A stretch of DNA of 64,000 nt from Rhytidiadelphus loreus (GCA_947034895.1 OX344761.1:79749839-79813838); one strand, 5' to 3'; shown: positions 1 to 12,314, counted from the first letter of the stretch. Numbers and translations are program-made. Notes: generated from the letters alone by a model not told the origin.

Positions 1-1242
1 GTTGGGCTTAGAACATAAACAAGTGCATTGTTGTCCAAATGGCCACCTCTTATATGAGGGAGAGAATGAGGAACTCATAGAGTGTCCTACGTGCTAAGCA
101 CCTCATTATATTCCTAGTTCTAATAGGATTCCGCAACGGGTAGTCCGTTATTTTGATTTCATCAAGCACTTGTTGAAAATGTTTAAGTGCACAAATATAG
201 CAAAATATATGACTTAGTACAATAGCCACAAATCTCATGGTCAGAAGATGAGGTCTGTAGCAGATAGCTTGCAATGGAAAAGCATAGACAGAGTATATCC
301 AGATTTTGTTGAAGTCTTGACTAATCTTCGTCTGGGACTCATTGGAGATGGAGTAGTTCCCTACAAGAATAATGTGATTAAGCATTCAATTTGGGTGATA
401 CTCATAACTATATACAATCTCCCCCCTTGGCTTTTGACAATTTTTTTTTTCATATCCCTAGTAGTGCTAATTCCTAGACCTACAGCTACAACATCAGGAA
501 ATATTGATGTTTTCCTTCGTCCTATAGTACATGACCTATTGAAGCTTTGGAGAGGTGTACTAGCAATAGACATGTCGAAACCTGAGGGACAAGGACTCTT
601 CACCCTTAGAGCCATGTTGATATGGACAGTGAATGATTTCCCAGCCTATGGACTATTATCAGGGCAACAAGTGCATGGTTATAAAGGATGCCCTTTATGT
701 GGCCCTGAAACATGTTCTGAGTATACGCGACTTTTTCATAAAATGGTCTACATGGTGCTAGAAGATATCTTGATGCCAATCATCCATTTCGGAGAGCAAG
801 GGAGGCTTTTAACAACCACCCTGAGTGGCAGAGGGCTCCAGAAAGACCCACAGGAGAAGAAATTCTTCGTTTGAGAACCGATATCGATAGAGAAGAATTT
901 CTAAGAAAAGGCGGTGTCACTACAACAACGGCAGTGTTTTATGACTGCAAAAATATGACTGAGGATGACTGGCGACTACTCGCAGTCATATTCTTGGAGG
1001 TCAATACCTTGGGGAGAAATATGACTGCAAAATATGACTGCCAGTCGTTTTGGGGCCTTGTACTTCACGGGCGTATATTATACGTCCGTTGGGAACACCA
1101 AAGTATTTCATAGAAAACGGTAGGAAACTTATTTGAGAACATTGAGTTATATTATTAGTCATATTTTCATGGTAGTAACATTTTTTTGTTTTAGGGCAAC
1201 CTAAAAAAAACATGGGCAATCAAAAAAAATATAGATAAGCCA

Positions 1243-1430
1243 TTGTTTAAAATTTTGAAACCTAATCACCACTTTTTAAGGGTTTTGAAACCCTAGCCAC
1301 CACTTTTTAGGATTTTGAAACCCTAGCCGTCATTTTTTTTAGGATTTTGAAACCCTAGCCACCACTTTTTAGGGTTTTGAAACCCTAGCCATCATTTTTT
1401 AGGATTTTGAAACCCTAGCCACTATTTCTT
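1243..1430 (+). repeat. About 30-bp tandem repeat with telomere-like motif
   Basis: Six to seven units of the type CCACTTTTTAGGGTTTTGAA followed by ACCCTAGCCA. Each unit is partly self-complementary (AGGGTTTTGAAACCCT) and contains TTTAGGG/CCCTA-like strings. The same array, shorter and interrupted, lies at 55155-55198 plus 59086-59220 in the second family member. Confidence 0.85.
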
Positions 1431-1498
1431 TTGACTCTTCTTCCTTACCTTTTGTTGTTTCTTGTCTCTTGTCTCTTTGAGTTCACTTTTGTTTCTTA

Positions 1499-1875
1499 GT
1501 TGTTGTGTTTTGTTGCATTTTGAGTTCACTCTTGTTTCTTAATTGTTGTGTTTTGTTGCATTTTGAGTTCACTTTTGTTTCTTAATTGTTGTGTTTTGTT
1601 GCATTTTGAGTTCACTTTTGTTTCTTAATTGTTGTGTTTTGTTGCATTTTGAATTCACTTTTGTTTCTTAATTGTTGTGTTTTGTTGCATTTTGAGTTCG
1701 CTCTTGTTTCTTAATTGTTGTGTTTTGTTGCATCTTCAGTTCACTGACTTCACTCTTGTTTCTTAATTGTTGTGTTTTGTTGCATCTTCAGTTCACTGAC
1801 TTCACTCTTGTTTCTTAATTGTTGTGTTTTGTTGCATCTTGAATTCACTTTTGCTTCTTAGTTGTTGTCTTTTGT
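1499..1875 (+). repeat. 43-bp tandem repeat, about eight copies
   Basis: The unit starts GTTGTGTTTTGTTGCATTTT and continues GAGTTCACTTTTGTTTCTTAATT. Some later units carry an additional CACTGACTT. The family member at 53523-60752 keeps a short remnant (about 54940-55090, opposite strand). Confidence 0.85.
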
Positions 1876-3900
1876 TGCATCTTCACTCTTGCTTCTTGTT
1901 TTTTTCTTCTTGCATCTTAATTCTTTCTTCTTCTTCTTCTTCTTCGGCAATCGTTTAGGAAATATTTTTCAATTTAGGGTTTCTTTCCCTAGATTAGTAC
2001 ACGACACATTGCCATGTGAAGATCCCATAGAACCTTGTTGTATGATTAAAATCATACCAATATAAATATTTTCCTTCCTTTTACAATTAAATAATAATAT
2101 TAAATTATGCTGATTTAATATAATTATTTATCCCATAAAATGCACACATTTAAAATAAAATATTTGGTTGTAGTCTAAATTATAGATCTACATGCTTATA
2201 CCAATACTTCACTATATTTTGGGTATAAATTCAATTCATGAATTTATAAAAATACTTTTTTGTATTCTATACTTTATAAATACCTAAAATTCTCTTTATT
2301 TATGGCCTTTTTATGGACGAGTTTCCACTTGGACCTATTTACCATAACTAGGTTTAAGGGCCTCTCCAATTTGGATAAACTTGGAAAAAATTCTATGTCC
2401 CAAACTTAATTGGTTGGCACATCATGTGAGTTTTTTCAAACTAATTTGAAATTTGGCGGGGTAGCACCAGTGACCACCCACCCACCCACTATGGGTGGTG
2501 CTTAAATTTTAAATCATTCTAATGCATGTAGTGGGCAATTATGTCCCACCTACCTCATTATGACTCTTTTAGGTTTTTGCTCCCACCATTTGGGCTTATA
2601 TTAGCCTCCCATTTTTTGGTGTCACACATCTTTGGTTGTGACTGTGGCGATTCACCGTGGTTTGAGATTTGAGGATCTAGTTTTTGTGCAACTCTTGGGC
2701 TTCCATAGTGAAGGAGGAATGGCAAAGGTCACTCGGCTATGTGAAGTTTGTTTGTTTGAAGTTTATTTTGCTTTATGTCTTGTTGTGTCTATTCTCCTTT
2801 TTTGATTTGCTGGATTTGTGACATAGATAGCAATTGGCTTTAGCTGTAGACACCTGATGCATCCTCACTCACTTTACATTTGTTTGTTTTGTGTTTGGGA
2901 CAGGTACAGGTGAGGCTGAGCCTTCAAATCCGACTCTTTTGATTTGGAATTCATGGAACAATTTGCTTTCATGCACATGGACTCCTATTAGGAGTCTTCC
3001 TTCTTTTGTGCAGTTATTTTATAAATAGACATGGATGGGTTGGTGCACTTGTAACTCTTATTTTGAGTCTATGGACTCATATGTATCCAAGTTAGATTCT
3101 TGGGTATCTAGTTCAATGGGATATTTTACAAAAAGCCATAGTTTTTTGTGGAAGTATGATTTGATGTAAACTGATGTGATTCTCAGTTTAGCATAAGGTT
3201 GGGTTTTTTGGAAAGTGAAGCCCTGTTTAGGGGTGTTTCAGTAAAAGTCCCTTCTTTGTTCTCTCTTTTTGTTTCTTATTTCTTTTTGTTCCATCTTAAC
3301 TCTTGTTTGTTGTTTCTTGTTACCTCTTAGTAGTTGCTCCTTATTGTTTCTTGTACGTCTTAACTTGTATTTGTTGTTATCTTTTAGCACTTGTTGCCTT
3401 TTTTCTTCTTGTTCCTTGCATCACCATTGTTTTTTTTCTTACCCTAAATTTGTATTACATATTTTCTATAGTTGTAAACTTTTGAAGATTGAGCTTTGGT
3501 GTATGTTCATTAAAAATCAACCTCCTATTTCTTTAATTGTATATGTAGGCAACAAAATTGGAACAAAGTCGTTGGAGGCTACTTGCAACTCACTTCATAT
3601 TATTGTAAGAAATATAGTCTCTATTGACTTGTGTAAATAATTCATTGTGATATACATATTTTGTATTTGTGACTAATAAATTATAAATGTCATTGAAAGG
3701 AGTCACATTCCTTCTTATATATTCCCTTTCCAATATAATTGTTTCTTGTATATCTTTAAAATCATATGTATTTGTTTTTAACTACATGAAATCTTTTATT
3801 CAATTGTTAAATCATTTTAATGTATAATTGCAAATATGCTTAGGTATCCTACAACCATTGTATGATTTATTCAATTCATAGTTCAAAATACATATCAATA
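1876..3900. other. Interior of the non-autonomous CACTA, no gene
   Basis: AT-rich DNA with pyrimidine-rich stretches (about 3240-3430) that open chance frames rich in Leu, Phe and Ser. No domain or codon pattern suggests a protein. The 3,270-3,930 part recurs inverted near 54200-54860. Confidence 0.6.
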
Positions 3901-3901
3901 A

Positions 3902-4360
3902 AAAATGACTACTTGGAGTCTCAAAATGATTATAATAATTTCCAAAAAATGACTAGGTGCTCTCAATATGACTGAAAAATATGACTGAGAAGAGTCGTTT
4001 TACAAATCATCAAAAAATATGACTCACCGTAGTCATATTTTACATAACTGCAAAATATGACTCACCGCAGTCATATTCCACATGACTGCAAAATATGACT
4101 GACCACAGTCATATTTCACATCATCAAAAAATATGACTCAACGCAATCATATTTCACAAAATATGACTAACCACAATCACATTCCACGTCATCAAAAAAT
4201 ATGACTCAACGCAGTCATATTCCACAAAATATGACTGACCAGTCATATTCTACGTCATCAAAAAATATGACTCAACACAGTCATATTCCACAAAATATGA
4301 CTGAGTTGTCATATTTCACGTCATCAAAAAATATGACTCAACGTAGTCATATTCTACATA
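3902..4360 (+). repeat. Subterminal repeat array of the CACTA element (ATATGACT type)
   Basis: More than ten copies of AAAATATGACT and its complement AGTCATATTTT, spaced about 20-40 bp. CACTA ends usually carry such subterminal repeats, which bind the TnpA-type protein. The mirror array lies at 53590-54180. Confidence 0.85.
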
Positions 4361-4714
4361 GGATTTTTTCATTTATCCGGGCAACTCAATAAAAAGTCAA
4401 AGAAAGTCAAAATATACGCCTTGTTGGCATACTATGGCTAATTATGGGTATTTATACCCCTCAACTTATATGGCTGCCAATATGACTGATGTCTGAAGCG
4501 ACTGCTTCTAAACGATTGCTGCAGTCATATTCCGAGTCATCTACAGTGATTTCTGTGCCAGTCATATTTTTTGATTTTACGACTGACTGCAGTCATTTTT
4601 TGCAGTCATAAAACATTGCTTTTGTTGTAGTGTGTTGAGAATTCCATGAATGACCCAATGAGACTTCATGGCGTCAAATGCAGGAGTATTTTCTTTGATC
4701 TTCCTTATTGGCAA

Positions 4715-5791
4715 GTTTGTTGTTGTCATTTGCATGTGCATTGGATATGTTCAAATAGCTGGACTGCTGTTATAAATGCTTGTGTAGTTCGTATTGTAGA
4801 AGGGAGAGGAATTATGGATCAACAAATATTGATAGTTTCAATTGTCAGTTTTTTAAGAAACAAAACTTTTGAAACCTTCAATAGTGATGGCTATGATTGA
4901 GTACAGTATGTAGTGTCTTGAAGTCCTTATCAATTTGTGGCTGTTATGTTGTGCATGATGAATTAGACTACCAAAGGAAAGGGATATTTCATGAAAAGTC
5001 TTGGTCACTAGAAGCACGTACAATATGAACAGTCAATGTGACCATTGACTGTCAATATGAAAGTTTATGGAAAAGCATGTATGTTCATATGAGTTGAGAG
5101 TGTGCATAAGGAAAGTATAATGCTGTAAGGAATGAAACTTCTAGGGCATCATTGTTTAGAAGTTTACGGAATTTCCATTCATGATTTGTTTGTAGTCTAA
5201 GAAGCATGCCATATTCCTCATGGAGAATTAGGAAAGAAGTTGAATTAGTCGATTTGTAATAAATAAGTATTAGAGGATTAAATCAAAATCAATTTGTGTG
5301 GTTATTGTCATAGGATTAAATACCAATAATTTGTAAGATCCATCCATTTTCATGTGCATGTTCTAAATGAATAGTAAGGTGGAATAAAGTTTCAACGATA
5401 GGAATTCTCCAAGGTGACCATCCTTGAAGAAAGATGATGCAAAGATGCCATTTCAATTTCAGTGCTATGATTACAATGTTGGAACGGCGTCTTATGATTG
5501 TGCTTTATAATCATTAATGACTTCAAGTATATGCAAATTTCAGGTTGAACTTTGAATTAGAGTCAACAACTTTAGTTTAGAGAGTGGTTGATTTGAATTT
5601 GAAATGTCTTTGTATTTGAAATTTTGCTTAGCTTGGGCCCAATGACAATAAGGTAGTTATTAAACAATTTGCTTAAAGCGCACTTCAATTTGTTGATCTC
5701 TTAATATTGATTGCAGTCTTGTTTTCTTTTGAAATGTTCACCTAAATGTTTTTTTGTATTGAATTGCATAGTATTCTTTGTGTGTTTGCAG
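4715..5791 (+). other. Probable intron in the tnp2 pseudogene
   Basis: Donor CAA/GTTTGT and acceptor TTTGCAG/TACC bracket 1,077 AT-rich bases without coding character. Joining the flanks gives an uninterrupted PYWQ-YLLVHHLLDVMHCEKN, the expected tnp2 order. Confidence 0.7.
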
Positions 5792-6694
5792 TACCTTCTT
5801 GTGCATCATCTTCTGGATGTCATGCATTGCGAGAAAAATATTTCAGAGAACCTTTTGAAAACAACCTTTGGAGATAAAGACTCACCTGTTGTGAGAGCTA
5901 ACATGCAAGTTCGGAACATACGACCACATCTTCATTTGCAAGCTGTAGGTCCTAACCATAATAAAGTGTACATGTCTGATGCAACATATGTACTATCAAC
6001 TGAGAACAAGGCAAAGGTCTTACACATTTTGAAGTCTTTGAGAACACCAACTCATTATGTGAGTGCTTTGCATACTAAAATTAGCAAAGGAAAACTGAGC
6101 GGCCTCAAATCTCATGACTTTCACGTTCTTCTACAACAGATTCTCCCTTTATGTTTTAGAATGATTGACAACAAAGCATTTGCTAAGGTTGTGATTCGCT
6201 TGAGCCGAGTCTTTAGAAAGTTATGTGCTAAAACAATGAATGGTGAAGATAAGCATGAATTGCAGGGAGACTGTATTGAGACGATGTGTCTCTTGGAGAA
6301 AGAGATGCCGCCATCATTTTTTGATATAATGTCACATCTCCCTAACCACTTGGTGGAAGAACTTTTCCTTTGCGGATCCATTCACACTAGGTGGATGTAC
6401 CCATATGAACGGTACTTCAAAACATTGAAAGGTTTTGTTAGGAACTTAGCAAAACCAAAAGGCAGCATTGCACAAGGTTATCAAGTGGAAGAAGCACTAG
6501 GATTCATAACAGAGTACATGTCTGAGTATAGTATTACCACACGAAGGGTTTGGGACGACAAAGAAGAATTGACAATGGTCGATGAGATATTGGAAGGCAA
6601 GGGAAAGCCCCGCGAACTGTCAAAGGAATTAAGGGATGCAATTCACAAATTTGTTTTGGACAATGTAGTGCACTTGCAAACATATCGGGAGTAA
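5792..6694 (+). pseudogene. DUF4218 exon of the plus-strand tnp2 pseudogene
   Basis: This is the longest uninterrupted piece, about 300 codons. It begins right after the intron acceptor TTTGCAG at 5785-5791. It opens with HHLLDVMHCEKN, a hallmark of the tnp2/DUF4218 junction. The body contains LKSHDFHVLLQQ, FRKLCAK and the strongly conserved MPPSFFDIMSHLPNHLVEE and RWMYPYERYFKTLKGFVRN. It ends in the usual acidic helix region (RRVWDDKEE, FVLDNV). The exon itself has no stop or shift, so decay is concentrated elsewhere in the gene. DUF4218 is found next to tnp2 in plant CACTA elements; its own biochemical role is not established. Confidence 0.9.
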
Positions 6695-7620
6695 GTTCTT
6701 ACTACTTTAATTTTTGATGCTTAATAATACTATCTCTATTTAACTTATTTTGTAGTCTACCTTTTTTATCAGAAATTATGATGATGCTATAGTTTGTGTA
6801 CCTCATATGGGGAAGGCCTAAAGGAAAGGGTCCTAGTTGCATTAATAGGAGGTAGTATAATCTTTTATTTTTCTATTGCAGTTATTTGGCTTTCACATAT
6901 GTATATTGAGCTTGTTTTTTTGCCTACTGTAGATTGCAATATTTGTGGTAGCCCTTAAATATAGTATAGTAGTCCCTTTGTATTATACAAATGTATTATT
7001 ATGCAAAGCTTGAGCTCTACTAACATGGACTGCAAACATTTGTATGGGAATAGAAATTATTCTTAATTAACTTTAATGTGAAAGTTATTTACTTTATTAA
7101 TTGATCCATGGCAATGTACAACATTGATCCATAGAAGTATTATACATTGACGTTGACCTTGTATATAATTGAAACGGTCATGTAATTCAGCATGTGTTGG
7201 TCCTTATAAGATCATAGTTTTTTTTATTGTAGTGAAAGTAAAATCAAATTATTTATTTCCAAGAGGTAATGAAAAATCTATTTGCTCTCTTCAGGAACTA
7301 AACGGTTGCACATGTCATGGGGGTTTCATCTTCCTCAACTAGGATAGATAGAAGTCCAAGTGGAAGTAGACCTTGAATTGTTTGATAATAATATGAACTT
7401 AATAAGACTATAACATTAGGTGAGAATAGAATGAGTAAAAGAAGCACAACTAGCTCATGTTTAATTAAAGTACATCTAAGTAAAATGAACAGACAATTTG
7501 CTTTGGAATTTGTGTAGGAGGTACAAAGCATTCTATCAAGAGAGGACTACAGCTCGAGCATAATTTTGAAAGAAAAATCCATGTAGGAACGGAAGAAGAT
7601 GGCCTCCATATCCAACTGAA
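6695..7620 (+). other. Non-coding spacer between DUF4218 and DUF4216 blocks
   Basis: AT-rich sequence with stops in all frames. In the minus-strand tnp2 copy the DUF4218 and DUF4216 blocks are also separated by non-coding sequence, so this is probably one or more introns. No gene is seen. Confidence 0.5.
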
Positions 7621-9433
7621 TTGGAAGAGGTACCTCCCTTTTCATATTGGATTCAGAGGGAGATAGAAAGTGACAAAGCAAAAGGAATTATAGTTGCAAA
7701 CGATGTAGAAGACTCATCAAAACCACCATCTCTAAGAGCGCAAAAATTTAGAAGTATGTATGCCTATGGCTACCAATATCAAATTAAAAGTGCGGAGGAG
7801 TCTGTGAACAAAACATGTGACTCAGGTGTAGCTGTTGTTTTTCGAAGACCTTGTTGATCAAGGAGGAGAGATTAGAATCCAGTGAACGCAACACTAGAGT
7901 ACATAAGGCAGATTGTAGAGATACTAGAGTTGAACTACGGACGCCATTGCATAGTTGTACTAGTATGTGAGTGGGTGAAGGCCAATTACAGGGGTAGTAA
8001 TGCCACAATGAAGAAAGATGAGTGGGGATTCACTCTAGCAAATTTCAACTCGCTTGTACCATTCAGTTACAAATCATTTGTTTTTCCTATCAATTGTGAT
8101 AAAGTTTTTTTCTCAAATGTTGAAGAAAAGCTTGGTTGGAAAGTAGTGTTGAGAATTGAGGTCCGGGGTCGTGTGAGCCCAAAATTCGTCACTTGGGACT
8201 CATTGTTTTCTTTTTTTTGGTTTATTACAAATTAAGGCATAAAGTACTACAAAAAGCCCAAAAAAGAGTGTAGAACCAAAATAGGTATGTCACGTACCAG
8301 TATAGCATTTGGTCATAAATAGCCTTTTATCCATAGATTACCCATAAAACCCACTTGTATATAGGTTAGAACCCGTAATTAGTGGAAAACAATAGGGCTA
8401 CTGGGAACTTACCCAAAATAGCCCAAAACCTAGTGCATGTGACCATGATAGGCTAAATTAGTCTTAGGAGAGTCAGGGAGGTCCCCACGTAAATCTCCAA
8501 AGATAGGTTCTAGTTTCCCCATTCCACCGACGAAACATTAGGAATCCAAATTGTTAGCTTGCAGGTGTTACTTGTCCCAGACAGGCCGCATGGAGGAATC
8601 CACAGCCGCCGGATAGTATTCTCGGATCTGGAACATGTCGGGACATCCACGGCAAAACCCATTCGCCGAGATTCCCTCACATGTGAAAGATTCCCTGACT
8701 GCTGGTGGTTCAACCGAAGTCAGTTTTTCACCTCGCCACCAACTCTCTGCCAGAATAGCCTAAGACTTGGCACGTGGCTTGGGGGACTCCATGAGAGGTC
8801 CCCAAAAAAGTCTCGGTTTTTTCTGATCTCCAAAGGTTCTTTTTCCGAGCGGTCAACCGCCAAAGGCCATGTTGGGAAATTCATGGAAAATACCCAGGCC
8901 GCGGTAAAATCTCACTAAAAATTAGACTAGCATCTTTTATGTTAATAACGCGCCCCGACAAATTTCATGGTGTTCCAATAGCAGGAAGCAGCCGAAACTG
9001 ACAACATCCCCCCAATTAATAATTACGGCAAGATCTTTGCGGGGTTGACCGGCGTCCAGGGAACGTACAAAGCCGGAACGAAGACATCAAGGAGCCTTTT
9101 CTTACTCCCTAGAGCCTCCCCAACAACCCTAGCTAGTTACCCAAGCCAAAAGAGGTAAACCCCAAAAGTTAGGTTTTTACCCTTTTAATTGGCTCTAGTT
9201 GGCACTAGTTTCCGATGGGTTTTTTGTGATAGAAATAGGGGGTCGGGGTCTATAGGGCTAGAAATGGCATTCTGAAGCCATTGGCGCAATCCATTTGCAA
9301 TTCCGAGCTAAACTCCAAAAGTTAGAGGATAGGACCAGCGTAAAACCCAAAATTAGGTGAAAATCTCAAATTTGGATGAAAATCCGGATGGATGAGGTTA
9401 CTCGTCGAGGGGGGGAGTGGGCCCTTGGAAACC

Positions 9434-9440
9434 TATAAAA
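9434..9440 (+). promoter_or_regulatory. TATA box of the LTR-like unit
   Basis: TATAAAAGGGGGCCC follows a GC-richer stretch and precedes a C/T-rich start region (CTTCTCTCTCCC). It is conserved at 56461 in the second copy. It fits the U3/R boundary of an LTR promoter. Confidence 0.6.
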
Positions 9441-10284
9441 GGGGGCCCTTCTCTCTCCCAAAACACCCCCAATACTTGTTTTGGGTCCGTGGGTCCAAGT
9501 TATCTTGGAATTTTTGGCGTTTCAAGCCAAGAAACCTCTACGGTGTTTTCGGAGCACTTTTGGCTCCCCTTGTTGTTCTGTTTCAAGCTCTTTGAAGGTC
9601 CTTTGAGGTCTTTCCATCTTACCTTGTACTTGTTGTGAGTGAAGAGGGTTTCATTTGCTTTTTGTGCATCTTGTACTAATCCTAAAGTTACCCCCCACCG
9701 TACCTTGGCGATGCCGCTTTGGGGGGCCTTTAGTGTGTAAAGTATTGCTTGGTTTATGCTTACTTTGTGGGTACAGTTGCCTCGTGTGTACACCCTGACC
9801 ATAGTCACCCCTTCCGTGTTGTTTGTGTGTGGACCCCACCGTCCGTGAGGCGGCGAAGCTTTGAACTTACAACTTACCCCAGTCTTAGAGTGTGTGTCAA
9901 AATAGGCCCAGACGGCGGAGCTTTGAACTTAGGGACATTGCAAGTCTTAGAATTGGTGTCAAAACCAACCTTACGGCGAAGCTATGAACTCCTACATATT
10001 TTAGTTCCAAAGTTTAGTTCCCAAGACCTTCTTGGGAAAGCCCAAAGTTTAGCCCCCAAGACAAGTGTGTTTATTTTCCTTTTTTTTTAGTGGTTGATAG
10101 GCCCTCGGGCCCAATTAGAAATAGAGGGGTCTTTTCCTTTTGCTTTGACAACAAAAACCCCGTTCCTTTTTTAGGAAAGAAAATCTAGTCTTGGGGGAGA
10201 CCACCCCCAAGAAACAAAGTCAGCCAGCCCTTAAAACGCCAGCCAGCACCCTCAAACACTAGCCAACACCCTCAAACACCAGCC

Positions 10285-10505
10285 AGCCAGGGGCGTCGGG
10301 ACTGGTTCGCCGGGTACTGGGGGTCGGGACAGGGGCGCCGAGTACTAGGGCGCCAGGTACTGGGGGGTCGGGACTGGGGCGTCGGGACTGAGGGTCGCTG
10401 CGGGCTGAGGAGGGTCACTACGGACACTGGGGAGGGTCGCTGCGGGAGAAGGGGGGTCGTTGTGGGCACTGGGGAGGTCGCTGCGGGAGAGGGGGGGGTC
10501 CAGGG
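10285..10505 (+). repeat. G-rich minisatellite inside the LTR-like unit
   Basis: Degenerate units such as GGTCGCTGCGGGAGAAGGGG and GGGCGTCGGGACTGGGG. The copy number differs from the second LTR-like unit (57330-57550). The array opens chance frames on both strands that are not genes. Confidence 0.8.
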
Positions 10506-11440
10506 AGTCCAGGGCTTGGGGAAAGGGAAAGAGGAAAAGGGGAAGAGGGAAAGGGAAAGTCCAAAACAAAACCCAGCCCATAACCGTAATTAGGGGGGGA
10601 GGAAAGGACTAAAAGTTGGGATTAGGGGAGACTTAGGAGGAAGCTAAGGCCCTTAAGGTCAACGGGGAAAAGGGGAAGGAAGGAATAGAGGCGACATCTC
10701 CGCGGCCATACCTGCAAAACACGCACCTCTCACTCTCTCATCACCACCAAAACGACAAAACAAGAATGGTAGGAGATTAAGAAGAAAGGTTGAAATAGGA
10801 GTGAGAAGGAGAGAGACGATCCATAGTCACTTCGATTAGAGTGCACGGGAATCCCCAAAGCTTTCCACGGCCATTAGAAGGGAGATTAGAATGACGCAAA
10901 GATAACAACATAAGAGGGGGGGTTGAATTTGCAAGGAGTTAGCGTCATAGCGTAAGACCCCCATTAAGGGGTTGGTGGGAATAGTACCAAGGCAAAAGAA
11001 AAGGGGGAGATAAGGAGAGGAGAGAATGCCGTAGGGTACTAGAGTGTAATGTTTTCCACAACTAAGCCGTAGGCATTTGACCACTTCAAGATACGTGTCC
11101 ACTATGGAATACGAGCACACGGCTGGAGGTATGGAGGAAAATGCCGCACATGCGAACGACGATCAAGTAAGTCAGTAAACTGATCCCCGGTGCTTTTTTC
11201 CCTTCTAATTTACGCTAAACTCTGTTAGGTAGTGATTAATTTTGATTAGCAAATAGGAATTAGGGGGGACCTTGAGTTTAGACATAGAAGGTTATCGATA
11301 GGACTCGAAGGATCTAAACCCATTTCATACGTAGAAGTTGACCATAAAAGCAACCAAATTAGACTAAGATAGGATAGGACTAGGAACCAATAACCGTTAA
11401 GGTCAGAACTCAACCAAGAAGTAAACACTAGATCAAGACA

Positions 11441-11838
11441 AGATAAATTAAATTAGAAGATTAAATTAGGAGATAAATTAGATAAATTTAATTAGGAGAT
11501 AAATTAGATAAATTAAATTAGGAGATAAATTTGGAGATAAATTAGATAAAAGATAAATTAAATTAGAAGATTAAATTAGGAGATAAATTAGATAAAAGAT
11601 AAATTAAATTAGAAGATTAAATTAAGAAAAAAGATAAATTAAATTAGGAGATTAAATTAGGAAGATAGATAAATTAAATTAGGAGATTAAATTAGGAAAA
11701 AAGATAAATTAAATTAGAAGATTAAATTAGGAGATAAATTAGATAAAAGATAAATTAAATTAGAAGATTAAATTAGGAGATAAATTAGATAAATTAAATT
11801 AGGGGATAATTTTGGAAAAAAGATAAATTAAATTAGGA
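11441..11838 (+). repeat. AT-rich tandem repeat inside the LTR-like unit
   Basis: Runs of AGATAAATTAAATTAGAAGA and AGGAGATAAATTAG. The array is longer here than in the second copy (58489-58740), so it changes length quickly. Confidence 0.85.
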
Positions 11839-12182
11839 AAAAAAGCCAATCAACTTAGGAAACCATGGAAGGGACTTAGGCAATCCCTCCTCAGTCTTAG
11901 GAAAGGTCAATTAGCCTCAGATTCCCATAGATTAGGATAGATTCGGTGGTAGTTCGCATAGGCTGCCGTTAGGGGACGGTCAGCCCGAACTATTCCCTCG
12001 CCAATTGGGGGCAACTCCATTGTCACCTGCGGAAACTAGGAACTTAGTAAAGAAGATCCATTGCTTGGAAGGCACAATGGACCGACGCTTAGTCACCCGT
12101 TAGGTTAGAATTTAGTTAACCCCTAGAACCTGGTTGTGTCCGATTAATTACCAAGGGTGGGTAATTAAGCGCCCACAGGTCG

Positions 12183-12314
12183 CTGAATAGACAACGAAGT
12201 GGAGGATGAAGAAGAGACTGAGATGTGTCGAATGAGAGGGCATGCCGATTTTGAGGGACTCCGTGCAACTGCTGTTATTCCCGAGATAAATCCAAACCTT
12301 GTTTCCAGTAGTAG
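12183..12314 (+). pseudogene. Distal tail of the plus-strand tnp2 pseudogene
   Basis: This continues the reading frame that the LTR-like insertion cut at 8171. Apart from one TGA near the junction, the frame reads an acidic tail (IDNEVEDEEETEM) and then HADFEGLRATAVIPEINPN. CACTA tnp2 proteins commonly end in a poorly conserved acidic tail. The frame runs into the CACTAC terminus of the next element at 12315, so the true stop is not visible. Confidence 0.55.

Larger units (their letters stand above)
918..4632 (+). mobile_element. Non-autonomous CACTA element, copy 1 (nested)
   Basis: The left end CACTACAACAACGGCAGTG (918) mirrors the right end, whose reverse complement begins CACTACAACAAAAGCAATG (ending 4632). 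The TIRs extend through TTTTATGACTGCAAAAA. A perfect 3-bp duplication TGT flanks it (915-917 and 4633-4635), as expected for CACTA insertion. The 3,715-bp body has no transposase. It holds a 30-bp array, a 43-bp array and a dense subterminal array of ATATGACT motifs. It interrupts the tnp2 coding sequence. A second copy of this family, in inverse orientation, lies at 53523-60752. Confidence 0.93.
1..8166 (+). pseudogene. CACTA tnp2-type transposase, plus-strand copy, decayed and split
   Basis: Translation of 1-872 gives the tnp2 core. A Cys-rich block (CCPNGHLLY and CPTC) comes first, then RVVRYF, LGLIGDG, YNLPPWL, the DIDVFL-like NIDVFL and TVNDFPAYG. Stops in frame lie at 95-97 and 215-217. 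Near position 752 a lost base shifts the frame; the next frame continues as HGARRYLDANHPF. The core is cut at 917 by the nested CACTA and resumes at 4636 (RSIFFDLPYW). A GT-AG intron 4715-5791 joins PYWQ to YLLVHHLLDVMHCEKN. DUF4218 runs from 5792 to 6694 (DFHVLLQQILPL, MPPSFFDIMSHLPNHLVEEL, RWMYPYERYFKTLK). DUF4216 lies at 7621-8166 (CEWVKANYRG, KVFFSNVEEKLGWKVVLR), with a frame break near 7857. Family assignment is firm; the copy is non-functional. Confidence 0.88.
8172..12177 (+). mobile_element. About 4.0-kb solo-LTR-like unit, copy 1
   Basis: The unit starts TGTGAGCCC and ends GCGCCCACA, so it has the TG...CA ends of an LTR. A perfect 5-bp duplication GGTCG flanks it (8167-8171 and 12178-12182). 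A second, nearly identical copy at 55199-59085 sits in another target. Neither copy has an internal domain, primer site or gag-pol, and no direct repeat is found at the two ends of the unit. The best reading is a solo LTR of a retrotransposon with a very long LTR, left by recombination. A non-autonomous element without coding sequence is the alternative. A TATA box lies at 9434. Confidence 0.75.
1..12314 (+). mobile_element. Outer CACTA (En/Spm-type) element, right part, broken by nested insertions
   Basis: The stretches 1-917, 4633-8171 and 12178-12314 together carry pieces of one plus-strand tnp2-type transposase in the correct order (tnp2 core, DUF4218, DUF4216, acidic tail). The left terminus lies outside the window. 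The right terminus is not seen because another CACTA end starts at 12315, inside the distal coding sequence. The intervening blocks 918-4632 and 8172-12177 are later insertions with their own target-site duplications. CACTA elements move by cut and paste with the tnp2 product acting at the TIRs; this copy cannot encode an intact enzyme. Confidence 0.8.

Noticed and set aside
1499..1875. CRISPR-like regular repeat
   Set aside because: Units are head to tail without unique spacers, and the genome is eukaryotic.
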